From Natrinema soli (lineage in GTDB: Archaea; Halobacteriota; Halobacteria; Halobacteriales; Natrialbaceae), in contig NZ_JAQIVI010000831.1 of assembly GCF_028618695.1 (NCBI RefSeq), positions 1 through 8,440 of the forward strand: a DNA stretch of 8,440 nucleotides, given 5' to 3'. The position numbers and the translations under genes were made by a program. Of this stretch, positions 1 through 5,675 are shown one piece after another. A model generated the notes under the pieces. That model saw only the letters and a list, made by a program, of their open reading frames with translations, was not told the origin of the DNA and made no database searches. The stretch's first letter is position 1. Each line of letters begins with the position of its first letter.

Positions 1-5
1 GGCCG

Positions 6-49
6 GCCGCTCGAGCGGCGTCCGTCGCCGTTCGCCGGACTCGAGTCCG
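6..49. repeat. Two CTCGAG-centred 14-bp palindromes upstream of bluB
   Basis: Two perfect 14-bp palindromes, GCCGCTCGAGCGGC (6-19) and CGGACTCGAGTCCG (36-49), have centres exactly 30 bp apart, about three helical turns. They lie just upstream of the bluB TATA box. The geometry would suit a dimeric regulator binding one DNA face, but CTCGAG is very common in haloarchaeal DNA, so this may be coincidence. The palindromes are seen directly; an operator role is speculation. Confidence 0.35.
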
Positions 50-73
50 CATCCCGAGGGCCAGTCGGCGGTT

Positions 74-79
74 TTTATA
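74..79 (+). promoter_or_regulatory. TATA box of bluB (leaderless promoter)
   Basis: The motif TTTATA lies about 28 bp before the bluB ATG at 105. Archaeal transcription starts about 25-27 bp downstream of the TATA centre, so the predicted start falls at about 102-105. The mRNA would therefore be leaderless, which is common in haloarchaea, and no Shine-Dalgarno sequence is seen. This supports the chosen bluB start. Confidence 0.75.
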
Positions 80-104
80 CAACTCTTCTTTCATAGATGA
101 AGTA

Positions 105-803
105 ATGGTTGCATTCACCGATGCGGAACGGGATGCGGTGTACAAGACGATCTACGCCCGACGCGATATCCGACGGTTTCGCGACGAACCGATTTCGGAC
201 GAGATCCTCGAGCGACTGATTCGGGCCGCACACCACGCCCCGAGCGTCGGCTTTTCGCAACCGTGGGACCTCGTCGTCGTCAGCGACGACGGGACGAAAG
301 CCGAAATCGCCGCGATCGCGGAGCGCGCCATCGCGGCCGCCCGCGAAGGGTACGAGGAGCCACAGAAAAGCGAGTTCGCCGCGCTGAAACTCGAGGGAAT
401 CCGCGAGTCTCCGATCAACGTCTGCGTGACCTGCGATCCGACCCGCGGCGCGCCCCACGTCCTGGGCCGCAGTTCGATGACGCAGACCGACGTCTATTCG
501 ACCTGTCTCGCGGTGCAGAACCTCTGGTTGGCCGCTCGAGCGGAGGGCGTCGGCGTCGGCTGGGTGAGCGTCCTCTACCCGCACGAGGTCCGGGAGGCCC
601 TCGGGATTCCACCGCACATTAAGCCGGTCGCGTACCTCTGTCTGGGCTATCCCGAGGACGGCTTCCCCGAGGAGCCGGTCCTCCAGCAGGAGGGCTGGCG
701 CGATCGACTCGAGGTGGAACCGCTCGTCCACGAGGAGCGATGGGACGCCGACGAGACGACCGAGACTGACGGCGAAGCGGTCGTTTCGTCGGACAACAGT
801 TGA
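105..803 (+). CDS. bluB: 5,6-dimethylbenzimidazole synthase BluB (nitroreductase fold)
   Basis: BluB is a flavin enzyme that uses O2 to cut up reduced FMN and form 5,6-dimethylbenzimidazole, the lower ligand of cobalamin. The 232-residue protein carries the family landmarks: RRDIRRF (19-25), AAHHAPSVGFSQPW (41-54), LKLEGIRESP (94-103), CVTCDPTRG (107-115), AVQNLWLAARAEGVGVGWVS (136-155) and YLCLGYPE (177-184). By alignment from memory, Asp21 and Ser155 match the catalytic Asp32 and Ser167 of Sinorhizobium BluB, so the enzyme should be active. The bacterial protein ends near residue 213 here; the last ~19 residues are an Asp/Glu/Thr-rich tail of haloarchaeal type. The ATG at 105 is supported by a TATA box 28 bp upstream. 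The gene stands alone, with no other cobalamin gene visible, and converges on the aCPSF1 gene. A generic nitroreductase is less likely given the match across the whole length. Confidence 0.93.
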   Translation: MVAFTDAERDAVYKTIYARRDIRRFRDEPISDEILERLIRAAHHAPSVGFSQPWDLVVVSDDGTKAEIAAIAERAIAAAREGYEEPQKSEFAALKLEGIRESPINVCVTCDPTRGAPHVLGRSSMTQTDVYSTCLAVQNLWLAARAEGVGVGWVSVLYPHEVREALGIPPHIKPVAYLCLGYPEDGFPEEPVLQQEGWRDRLEVEPLVHEERWDADETTETDGEAVVSSDNS

Positions 804-890
804 CGATCGTTCGATCTGGACTTACCGTGGTGGTTCCGTGACAGCCGGATTCCCCGTCTCTGTTACACGGATCGATCGTCCACAGTGGCC

Positions 891-932
891 GACTCGAGCG
901 TGCGCCTCGATCAGGAGGCGCGCGCTCGAGTC
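891..932. repeat. 18-bp-stem inverted repeat
   Basis: Bases 891-908 pair with 915-932 over 18 consecutive positions, with a single T-G mismatch (a G-U wobble in RNA) and a six-base loop at 909-914. It is the longest hairpin of the window and the first of a series running to 1200. It lies between the convergent ends of bluB and the aCPSF1 gene, so RNA from either strand could form it. It is flanked by GTGGCC (885-890) and GGCCAC (947-952), which could extend it across an internal loop. Confidence 0.8.
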
Positions 933-945
933 ACGGGGAAGGGAT

Positions 946-1003
946 AGGCCACCTGGCGCGGCGCGCGGATCCGTGCGCCGCGCAAGTGCGGTCCTAGTGG
1001 CCT
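946..1003. repeat. Nested inverted repeats around GGATCC
   Basis: The inner arms 956-968 and 971-983 form a GC-only near-perfect palindrome with one G-T position, centred on GGATCC. Outer arms AGGCCAC (946-952) and GTGGCCT (997-1003) enclose it. The GGCCAC at 947-952 could alternatively pair with GTGGCC at 885-890, so the two outer pairings exclude each other. The pairing is read from the sequence; any switching behaviour is inference. Confidence 0.65.
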
Positions 1004-1004
1004 G

Positions 1005-1141
1005 CGGAAATCGAAGATTTCCGGGCGACCGGAGCGCCTGCGGCGCTCCGGTAGAATTGAAAAGGGCGAGCGGTGCGAGGTCGCAAAGCGACCTCGAAGC
1101 GAAGCGGCGAAGCCGCGGAGCGATCGCTGCCAAGCGATCGC
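1005..1141. repeat. Run of five short hairpins with small loops
   Basis: Five inverted repeats follow in close succession: 1005-1012/1016-1023 (8 bp, loop GAA), 1028-1038/1042-1052 (11 bp, loop TGC), 1076-1084/1088-1096 (9 bp, loop AAA), 1104-1108/1112-1116 (5 bp, loop GAA) and 1120-1128/1133-1141 (9 bp, four-base loop). All stems are perfect and their sequences differ, so this is a repeated structure rather than a repeated sequence. It is not a CRISPR array, because there is no conserved direct repeat. The function is unknown. Confidence 0.75.
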
Positions 1142-1150
1142 GTGGGAGCT

Positions 1151-1200
1151 CAAAAATCGCACAGCGATTTTTGGTTTCTCGAAAACGCTTCGCGTTTTCG
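1151..1200. terminator. Pair of T-bearing hairpins just downstream of the aCPSF1 gene
   Basis: Arms 1151-1160/1164-1173 (10 bp, loop ACA) and 1180-1188/1192-1200 (9 bp, loop TTC) each end in a short T-run on both strands: five Ts for the first and four for the second. They begin 11 bases beyond the aCPSF1 stop codon. Archaeal termination mainly needs T-rich stretches, so the runs could end the minus-strand mRNA and also serve bluB from the other side. The stems may instead protect 3' ends or mark processing sites. The terminator role is inferred from position and T-runs. Confidence 0.45.
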
Positions 1201-1210
1201 GAGACTTTCT

Positions 1211-3145
1211 TTACAGGAAGCGGAAGGTCTCGAGGTTCTTCGGCGCGAAGGTTCGCATGTCGTAGTCGTGGTAGAGGGCGCTCGAGAGGTCCTGCGTGGA
1301 GCGTTCGTCGCCGTGGACACAGAGCACTTTCTCGGGGCGTGGATTCATCGTTTTGACGAAGTTCTCGAGGCCGGCGCGGTCGGCGTGGCCGGAGAAGCCG
1401 TCGACGGTCTCGACGCCCATGTTCAGCGAGAGGGTGCCGCGACCGTCTCCGGAGCCCATCGAACCGACTTCGCTGGTGGGGATCTCGTCCCAGCCGTTCT
1501 GGATGCGCCGGCCGAGGGTTCCCTGGGCCTGGTAGCCGACGAAGACGAGCGACGAGTCCGGATCGGGGCCGAGATGGCCGAGCCAGGACATGATCGGGCC
1601 GCCGGTGACCATCCCGGAGGTCGAGAGGATGATGCAGGGTTCGCCGTCGGCGACTTCCTGTCGTTCCTCCTCGCCGGCGTCGATGTGGTTGAACTGCTCG
1701 GCGAGGAACGGGTTCTCGTCCTCGTGGAAGATCCGGTCTCGCAGATCGTCCCGAAGGTACTCGGGGTAGGTGGTGTGGATCGCCGTCGCCTCCCAGATCA
1801 TCCCGTCGAGGTGGACCGGCATCTCGGGAATTTTACCGTTGCGCATCGCCTCCTCGAGGACGAGCATGATCTCCTGTGACCGACCGACTGCGAAGGCGGG
1901 AATAACGACCTTCCCGCCCTTGTCGTGGGTGTCGTTGATGACCTCTACCAGGTTCCGCTCGGAGTCCTGTTGGTCGGTCTGATAGTCGTTTCGACCGCCG
2001 TAGGTTGACTCGAGGACGAGCGTCTCGACCCGCGGGAAGTCGTTGACCGCGCCGTTGAACAGGCGGGTGTCGTCGTAGTGAATGTCTCCGGAGAACGCGA
2101 CGTTGTAGAGGCCGTCTCCGATGTGGAAGTGCGAGACGGCCGAGCCGAGAATGTGGCCGGCGTTGTGGAAGGTGAGTTTGACGTCCGGCGCGATGTCCGT
2201 GACGTCGCCGTACTCGAGGGGGATGCAGTGTTTGATCGCCTCGCGGACCTGCTCGCTCTCGTAGGGGGGGCTCCGGCCTTCCTTGGCCGCGACGTCGAGG
2301 TAGTCCAGCGTCAGCAGGCCCATCAGATCCCGCGTCGGTTCGGTACAGTAGATCGGGCCGTCGTAGCCGTATTTGAACAGCAGCGGGATCAGCGCGGAGT
2401 GGTCGAGGTGGGCGTGCGTGAGGACGACCGCGTCGATGGTCTGTGGCCCCGCGCCGAGCGCCTCGGGCGCGTGGAGATAGGGTACTTCACCCTCGGCACC
2501 CGGTTTATCGCCGCAGTCGATGAGGATCCGCGTCTCGGGCGTCGAGAGGATGAACGACGCACGGCCGACCTCGCGACAGCACCCCAGCGTCGTGATGCGG
2601 ACGTACTCGTCGTCAGACATCTCCTCGCGGTGGATCTGTCGACCGACCTTCTCGAGGATATCGCGGCGCTCGTCGCGCTCCTGTTTGAGAAAGCTGCGGA
2701 CGTTCGAGACGGTCGAGGATTCGATCGGCGGCGTACGGACGACTTCGGGCGTCCAGCCGACGGTCTTCGTGATTTCGCGGAGCGTCGACCCGTGGCGGCC
2801 GATGACCATACCGGGCTTTTCGGCCTCGATGACGACTTCGCCGGTGTCGGCGTGGAAGTCGAGATCCGTGACCCCCGCGTCCTCGGGGACGACGTTCATA
2901 ATCTCCTCGCGAGCCTGTTCGGGTCGCGAAAGGACGCTGGGGTCGGGCCGGACGGTGATCCGCTTGCGTAGCTTACTCGCGAGCTGCCGAATGAGGTCGC
3001 CCTGCTGGGCGAACTTCTTCGGATCGCGCGTGTAGACCACCAGTTCGGGGCCTTCGTATTTCACCGAGGAGACCGAGATATCGCTCGGTAACTCGCTCGT
3101 GATCTGTGCTTCGAGATCGTCGAGTTGCTGCTCTACAGTGCTCAT
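1211..3145 (-). CDS. aCPSF1/FttA: KH-domain beta-CASP ribonuclease, archaeal transcription termination factor
   Basis: This 644-residue protein matches the usual length and plan of archaeal CPSF1 (FttA), an endo- and 5'-3' exoribonuclease that cuts nascent RNA and releases RNA polymerase. An N-terminal KH-like part (about 1-70) is followed by a KH domain with the GRHG loop at 116-119. The metallo-beta-lactamase domain starts near 180 and carries Asp210, HAHLDH (244-249), His331 and Asp354 as metal ligands. The beta-CASP part has Glu379 (motif A), PAFAVGRSQE (416-425), His587 in FSGHAD (motif B) and His611 in VHGDE (motif C). All catalytic residues expected of an active nuclease are present. 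The start at 3145 fits the KH-containing form. No clear TATA box is seen at the usual distance before it. The gene stands alone, and a hairpin array begins right after its stop codon. Confidence 0.95.
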   Translation of the reverse strand: MSTVEQQLDDLEAQITSELPSDISVSSVKYEGPELVVYTRDPKKFAQQGDLIRQLASKLRKRITVRPDPSVLSRPEQAREEIMNVVPEDAGVTDLDFHADTGEVVIEAEKPGMVIGRHGSTLREITKTVGWTPEVVRTPPIESSTVSNVRSFLKQERDERRDILEKVGRQIHREEMSDDEYVRITTLGCCREVGRASFILSTPETRILIDCGDKPGAEGEVPYLHAPEALGAGPQTIDAVVLTHAHLDHSALIPLLFKYGYDGPIYCTEPTRDLMGLLTLDYLDVAAKEGRSPPYESEQVREAIKHCIPLEYGDVTDIAPDVKLTFHNAGHILGSAVSHFHIGDGLYNVAFSGDIHYDDTRLFNGAVNDFPRVETLVLESTYGGRNDYQTDQQDSERNLVEVINDTHDKGGKVVIPAFAVGRSQEIMLVLEEAMRNGKIPEMPVHLDGMIWEATAIHTTYPEYLRDDLRDRIFHEDENPFLAEQFNHIDAGEEERQEVADGEPCIILSTSGMVTGGPIMSWLGHLGPDPDSSLVFVGYQAQGTLGRRIQNGWDEIPTSEVGSMGSGDGRGTLSLNMGVETVDGFSGHADRAGLENFVKTMNPRPEKVLCVHGDERSTQDLSSALYHDYDMRTFAPKNLETFRFL

Positions 3146-3634
3146 AGGTCGCCAATGTGGCTTGCGTGAACTCGCCGCCCGGGATCGAGTGCGCCGCCGG
3201 GTGGGGCAGAAGCGATAGGAGACCGACGACGGACTTCAGTGCCGTGACGACTGCTGACCGATGGCCGCCACGCCACGTGTGAGCGTCGTCCGAATGGGAC
3301 AACGTAGCTCACACTCCGTCTCGTCTCCCGAATCATCGTATCCTACTCCGTGCCTGACGAAGACGCTCCCGGATCGGTTATCCTGGTTCGTGCGGGACAA
3401 TTCCAGGGAGAACCCGCTTACTCGAGGCTATTCTTTGCGTAGTATAAAAGCCTTCGCAAAAACGGGCCGCGCGGACGGACTACCGTCGGCCGACAGGCAG
3501 TGAATGCCCGATCGCGGGGCGATCACGACGCGGTCTCGTCGGAATCGTCGTACCGCTCCCAGCGACCACGCCGACGATGCGGTTGCAACCAATAGTACAG
3601 CGTTTTGGGGAACGGGATCGTCGTTTCGGTAGCC
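3146..3634. other. 489-bp region without a convincing gene
   Basis: This lies between the divergent starts of the aCPSF1 gene and the gene at 3635. Open frames up to about 80 codons exist, but their products are Arg/Ser-rich and lack the acidic composition of haloarchaeal proteins. I see no tRNA-like fold. The left part (3146-3440) shows nothing I can name and could hold the aCPSF1 promoter and leader. The right part has a strong TATA motif (3443-3449) and two micro-ORFs on opposite strands, described separately. Confidence 0.6.
3443..3449. promoter_or_regulatory. Strong orphan TATA box
   Basis: TATAAAA here is the best TATA-like motif in the window. Read rightward it predicts a start near 3472, giving a ~160-nt leader before the ATG at 3635, or a short RNA. 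Read leftward (TTTTATA, preceded by purine-rich GCGAAGG resembling a haloarchaeal BRE) it predicts a start near 3420 and a ~275-nt leader for the aCPSF1 mRNA. Direction is unresolved; the upstream element slightly favours leftward. Confidence 0.5.
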
Positions 3635-3636
3635 AT
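3523..3636 (-). CDS. Possible 37-residue small protein
   Basis: This short frame runs from an ATG at 3636-3634 to a TGA at 3525-3523. The product is rich in aromatic and charged residues: PFPKTLYYWLQPH at 8-20, then RRRGRW, then an acidic end. It reads more like a real small haloarchaeal protein than the surrounding frames, and about three quarters of third codon positions are G or C. Its ATG overlaps the ATG of the rightward gene at 3635 on the other strand (shared CATG). No good promoter is visible, since it would lie inside that gene. The function is unknown and the protein may not exist. Confidence 0.25.
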   Translation of the reverse strand: MATETTIPFPKTLYYWLQPHRRRGRWERYDDSDETAS

Positions 3637-4120
3637 GCGCATTACGCCTGCTCGAGTCCGCGAGGAACGAAACTGGGTCGTCGACCGTGCCGATCGGGTC
3701 GTCCCCCTCATCAACGACGTTCGCGACGACCTCGGCGAGGTCTTCGGTACCGACGTGGACGCGGTGACGGCGGACCGGTATCGTGAGGAGGTCGACGCCG
3801 TCTTCGCCGACGGCGATCTGTCCGTCAACGTCGCCGCCCTGGTCGCCATTCTCAGGGGCCTCGACGTGGAGAACGATTACCCGGGGTTCGTGGTCGACGA
3901 ACTCCTCGGTCGGGAACTGGCCGCGACGATCGCCGGCGACCAGCCGCTGCGGACGCTCGGCGAGGCGACGTTCCATTACGCCGATATCAAGGTCCACGGC
4001 GATGCGAGCGAGAACGCCGGTATCGACGACTGCGAGGCGGCGCTCGCCGCTGGCTTTCAGGAGCGACTACCCGGCTGGAACTGGACCGAACGCGAGAGTC
4101 CGTTCTCGCTCGAGCGGTAA
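3635..4120 (+). CDS. Conserved-looking hypothetical protein, 161 aa
   Basis: I do not recognise the family. The protein is acidic, cytosolic in appearance (no signal peptide or membrane segment) and mostly helical by composition, so it is probably a genuine haloarchaeal protein. Visible landmarks are an Arg/Glu-rich start (MRITPARVREER), an Asp/Val-rich middle, TFHYADIKVHGD (112-123) with two histidines and two aspartates that could bind a metal, a single Cys133, and the C-terminal GWNWTERESPF (147-157). The ATG at 3635 is chosen over an in-frame TTG 30 bp upstream because the ten extra residues look unlike the rest. No clear TATA box lies at the leaderless distance; a weak AATAGTA occurs about 40 bp upstream. 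It converges on the lipoprotein gene with a 43-bp gap. Confidence 0.8.
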   Translation: MRITPARVREERNWVVDRADRVVPLINDVRDDLGEVFGTDVDAVTADRYREEVDAVFADGDLSVNVAALVAILRGLDVENDYPGFVVDELLGRELAATIAGDQPLRTLGEATFHYADIKVHGDASENAGIDDCEAALAAGFQERLPGWNWTERESPFSLER

Positions 4121-4163
4121 ATCCGGCGAACGGGAAGTATTCAACTGTCGGCCGGTGCTCGAG

Positions 4164-4754
4164 TTACTCGGCCGTCTCGTTGCCGGAGTCGGAGCCGTTC
4201 GTCTCATTGCCGGAGCCGGATCCACTGGTCACGTTGCCGGGGTCGGAGCCGTTCGTTTCGTTGCCCCCATTCTGCGCCTGCTGCTGTTCTTCGAGCATCG
4301 CCTGTTGTTGTTCCTGCTGCTGTTGTCGCTGAACGAATAGCTGGTAGCGCTCACCGGGATAAATCCCGCCGACAGCTCCGTTTTGAAGGGCATCCATGAT
4401 CGCCTCGTCGGGCCCCGTAACGCGAAGCAGTCCGTACTTCGGCTCCGACTCTTCGACCGAAATATCGCTCTCGCCGGCCGATTCTTCGAACGACGTCGTG
4501 GCTTCTTTCGTCAACTCGAGTTGTCTCTCCTCCAACTCCTGTCTCGCCTCCTGATCGCTGAGATTGCCGTCATCGATATCGGTTTGGATCTCGGCCAGCT
4601 TCTCCCGGTCCGGCGTGACCGATAGCGTGACCGCGTTCTCCCCCTCGTCGTTCGATTGCCCCATCGAATCGAGCTGCGAACAGCCAGCGAGCGATGTAGC
4701 TGCGCCGGTACCGGACAGTGCGAGGAACCCGCGACGGGTCGATAGGTTCGACAT
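4164..4754 (-). CDS. Tat-exported lipoprotein with Gln-rich segment and glycosylation-site tail
   Basis: The 196-residue precursor begins with a twin-arginine signal (STRRGFLALSG, RR at 7-8) and a lipobox SLAGC with the lipid-modified Cys at 25, so it should be exported folded and anchored on the outer membrane face. An Asp/Glu-rich helical part (about 45-90) is followed by a compact segment (98-140), then a Gln-rich stretch (142-159). The tail (162-196) has six Asn-X-Ser/Thr sequons (Asn165, 168, 174, 183, 186, 192) and an 18-residue repeat. The segment KYGLLRVTGPDEAIMDAL loosely recalls protease-propeptide/inhibitor folds, but that is a guess. The start at 4754, not an upstream in-frame ATG at 4838, is fixed by the signal peptide and by a TATA box 27-31 bp upstream. 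The function is unknown. Confidence 0.88.
   Translation of the reverse strand: MSNLSTRRGFLALSGTGAATSLAGCSQLDSMGQSNDEGENAVTLSVTPDREKLAEIQTDIDDGNLSDQEARQELEERQLELTKEATTSFEESAGESDISVEESEPKYGLLRVTGPDEAIMDALQNGAVGGIYPGERYQLFVQRQQQQEQQQAMLEEQQQAQNGGNETNGSDPGNVTSGSGSGNETNGSDSGNETAE
4178..4265. repeat. Imperfect tandem repeat in the lipoprotein gene, period 54 bp
   Basis: Bases 4178-4211 and 4232-4265 match at 31 of 34 positions with a 54-bp offset, an exact multiple of three. They encode two copies of GNETNGSD, 18 residues apart, in the C-terminal tail. Copy number could vary between strains without changing the frame. Confidence 0.75.
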
Positions 4755-4780
4755 CGTGTTTTGCGCAGGGACGAACGTGG

Positions 4781-4785
4781 ATATA
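4781..4785 (-). promoter_or_regulatory. TATA box of the lipoprotein gene
   Basis: On the minus strand GGTATATCC is centred about 29 bp before the ATG at 4754, which predicts transcription starting within a few bases of the start codon. It shares the 126-bp intergenic region with the divergent nucS promoter. Confidence 0.65.
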
Positions 4786-4851
4786 CCTTCTGCGTTGGGC
4801 TGCGTTCGAACGCGACGAATCGATGGGGGAATCCGCACGACAGCGCGGTCC

Positions 4852-4857
4852 TTTTAT
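4852..4857 (+). promoter_or_regulatory. TATA box of nucS (leaderless promoter)
   Basis: TTTTAT sits with its centre about 26 bp before the GTG at 4881, so the transcript should begin at the start codon itself. This decides for the GTG start against an in-frame ATG 120 bp upstream, which would lie before the promoter and would overlap the lipoprotein promoter. Confidence 0.72.
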
Positions 4858-4880
4858 CCGTCCCGGCGCTAGGACGGTCA

Positions 4881-5624
4881 GTGACGGACTCCGAGTACGG
4901 CCACAGAACGGAAACACTCCAGGGGCCGACACCGGCAGCGGCCCGCGACGTGATCGCCCGCGGAATCGATACCGACGCCATCGTCACCGTCTACGGTCGC
5001 TGCACCGTCGACTACGACGGCCGAGCGACGAGCTACCTCGAGGCGGGGGACCGCCACGTCATGCTCAAACCCGACGGGGCGGCGCTGGTCCACACCGACG
5101 AAGGCCAGCAGCCGGTCAACTGGCAGCCGCCGGGCTGTAATCACGACGCCTTCTGCGAGGACGGGGCGCTCGTCCTCGAGAGCCTGCGACCGACGCCGGA
5201 CGAGCGCCTCTGCGTCCGATTTCAGGAGATCCTGCAGGTTTCGGCGTTCTCGGGCTCGGACGAGAACGAGCTCGCACTCGTCGGGACCGAGGAGGATCTC
5301 CGTCAGCGGATCCTCGAGGACCCCGAGCTGCTCGAGACGGGATTTACACCGCTTGCGACCGAGCGGGACACGCCGGCCGGCGCGGTCGACATTTACGGCG
5401 AGGACTCGACGGGGCGGGCGGTCGTGGTCGAACTGAAGCGCCGCCGCGTCGGCCCCGACGCGGTGAGCCAGCTTCGACGGTACGTCGACGCCCTCGAGCG
5501 GGACTTACACGCCGACGCGGCCGTCCGCGGAATCCTCGTCGCGCCCTCGGTGACCGACCGCGCGGAGCGACTGCTATCGGACCACGGTCTCGAGTTCGTC
5601 TCGCTCGAGCCGCCGGCCGAGTGA
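4881..5624 (+). CDS. nucS: Endonuclease NucS/EndoMS (mismatch-specific double-strand cutter)
   Basis: NucS/EndoMS cuts both strands at mismatches such as G-T and also acts on branched DNA, working with the sliding clamp. The 247-residue length is typical. The N-terminal half carries the DNA-binding part with NWQPPGCNHDAF (80-91). The C-terminal RecB-like nuclease domain shows GFTPLATERD (154-163), Asp170 (AVDIYG), Glu184 and Lys186 (VELKRRR), Gln197 and Tyr201. These match the spacing of the active-site residues of Pyrococcus NucS (D160, E174, K176, Q187, Y191), so activity is expected. No obvious PCNA-binding box is visible at the C-terminus (ends LEFVSLEPPAE), unlike the Pyrococcus protein. 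Translation starts at GTG 4881, 26 bp after a TATA box. It is divergent from the lipoprotein gene and convergent with the PEBP-family gene, and mutS lies about 1.1 kb further on. Confidence 0.95.
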   Translation: MTDSEYGHRTETLQGPTPAAARDVIARGIDTDAIVTVYGRCTVDYDGRATSYLEAGDRHVMLKPDGAALVHTDEGQQPVNWQPPGCNHDAFCEDGALVLESLRPTPDERLCVRFQEILQVSAFSGSDENELALVGTEEDLRQRILEDPELLETGFTPLATERDTPAGAVDIYGEDSTGRAVVVELKRRRVGPDAVSQLRRYVDALERDLHADAAVRGILVAPSVTDRAERLLSDHGLEFVSLEPPAE

Positions 5625-5675
5625 GCACCGGCACCGATTCGGGGTCGTCGTATCGCCGCCACGGATCGTCGGTCG

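Noticed and set aside
1005..1200. CRISPR array
   Set aside because: The elements are hairpins with different sequences. There is no conserved direct repeat or regular spacer, and no cas gene nearby.
838..1356. 172-codon plus-strand frame through the hairpin region
   Set aside because: It reads through inverted repeats and into the antisense of the aCPSF1 gene; the product is Arg/Ser-rich and lacks motifs.
2078..2971. Long open frame (297 codons) on the plus strand opposite the aCPSF1 gene
   Set aside because: It is the antisense shadow of a clearly identified GC-rich gene; its product is Arg/Val/Asp-rich with no motif.
3142..3336. Small minus-strand ORF upstream of the aCPSF1 gene
   Set aside because: Basic, Ser/Arg-rich product without motifs that overlaps the start of the nuclease gene; the composition is that of a chance frame.
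3380..3425. tRNA-like inverted repeats (CCTGG/CCAGG, GCGGG/CCCGC)
   Set aside because: The pairings conflict with one another, and there is no T-loop consensus or anticodon arm.
4761..4880. N-terminal extension of NucS to an upstream ATG
   Set aside because: The extension would lie before the nucS TATA box, overlap the lipoprotein promoter, and add residues absent from the family.
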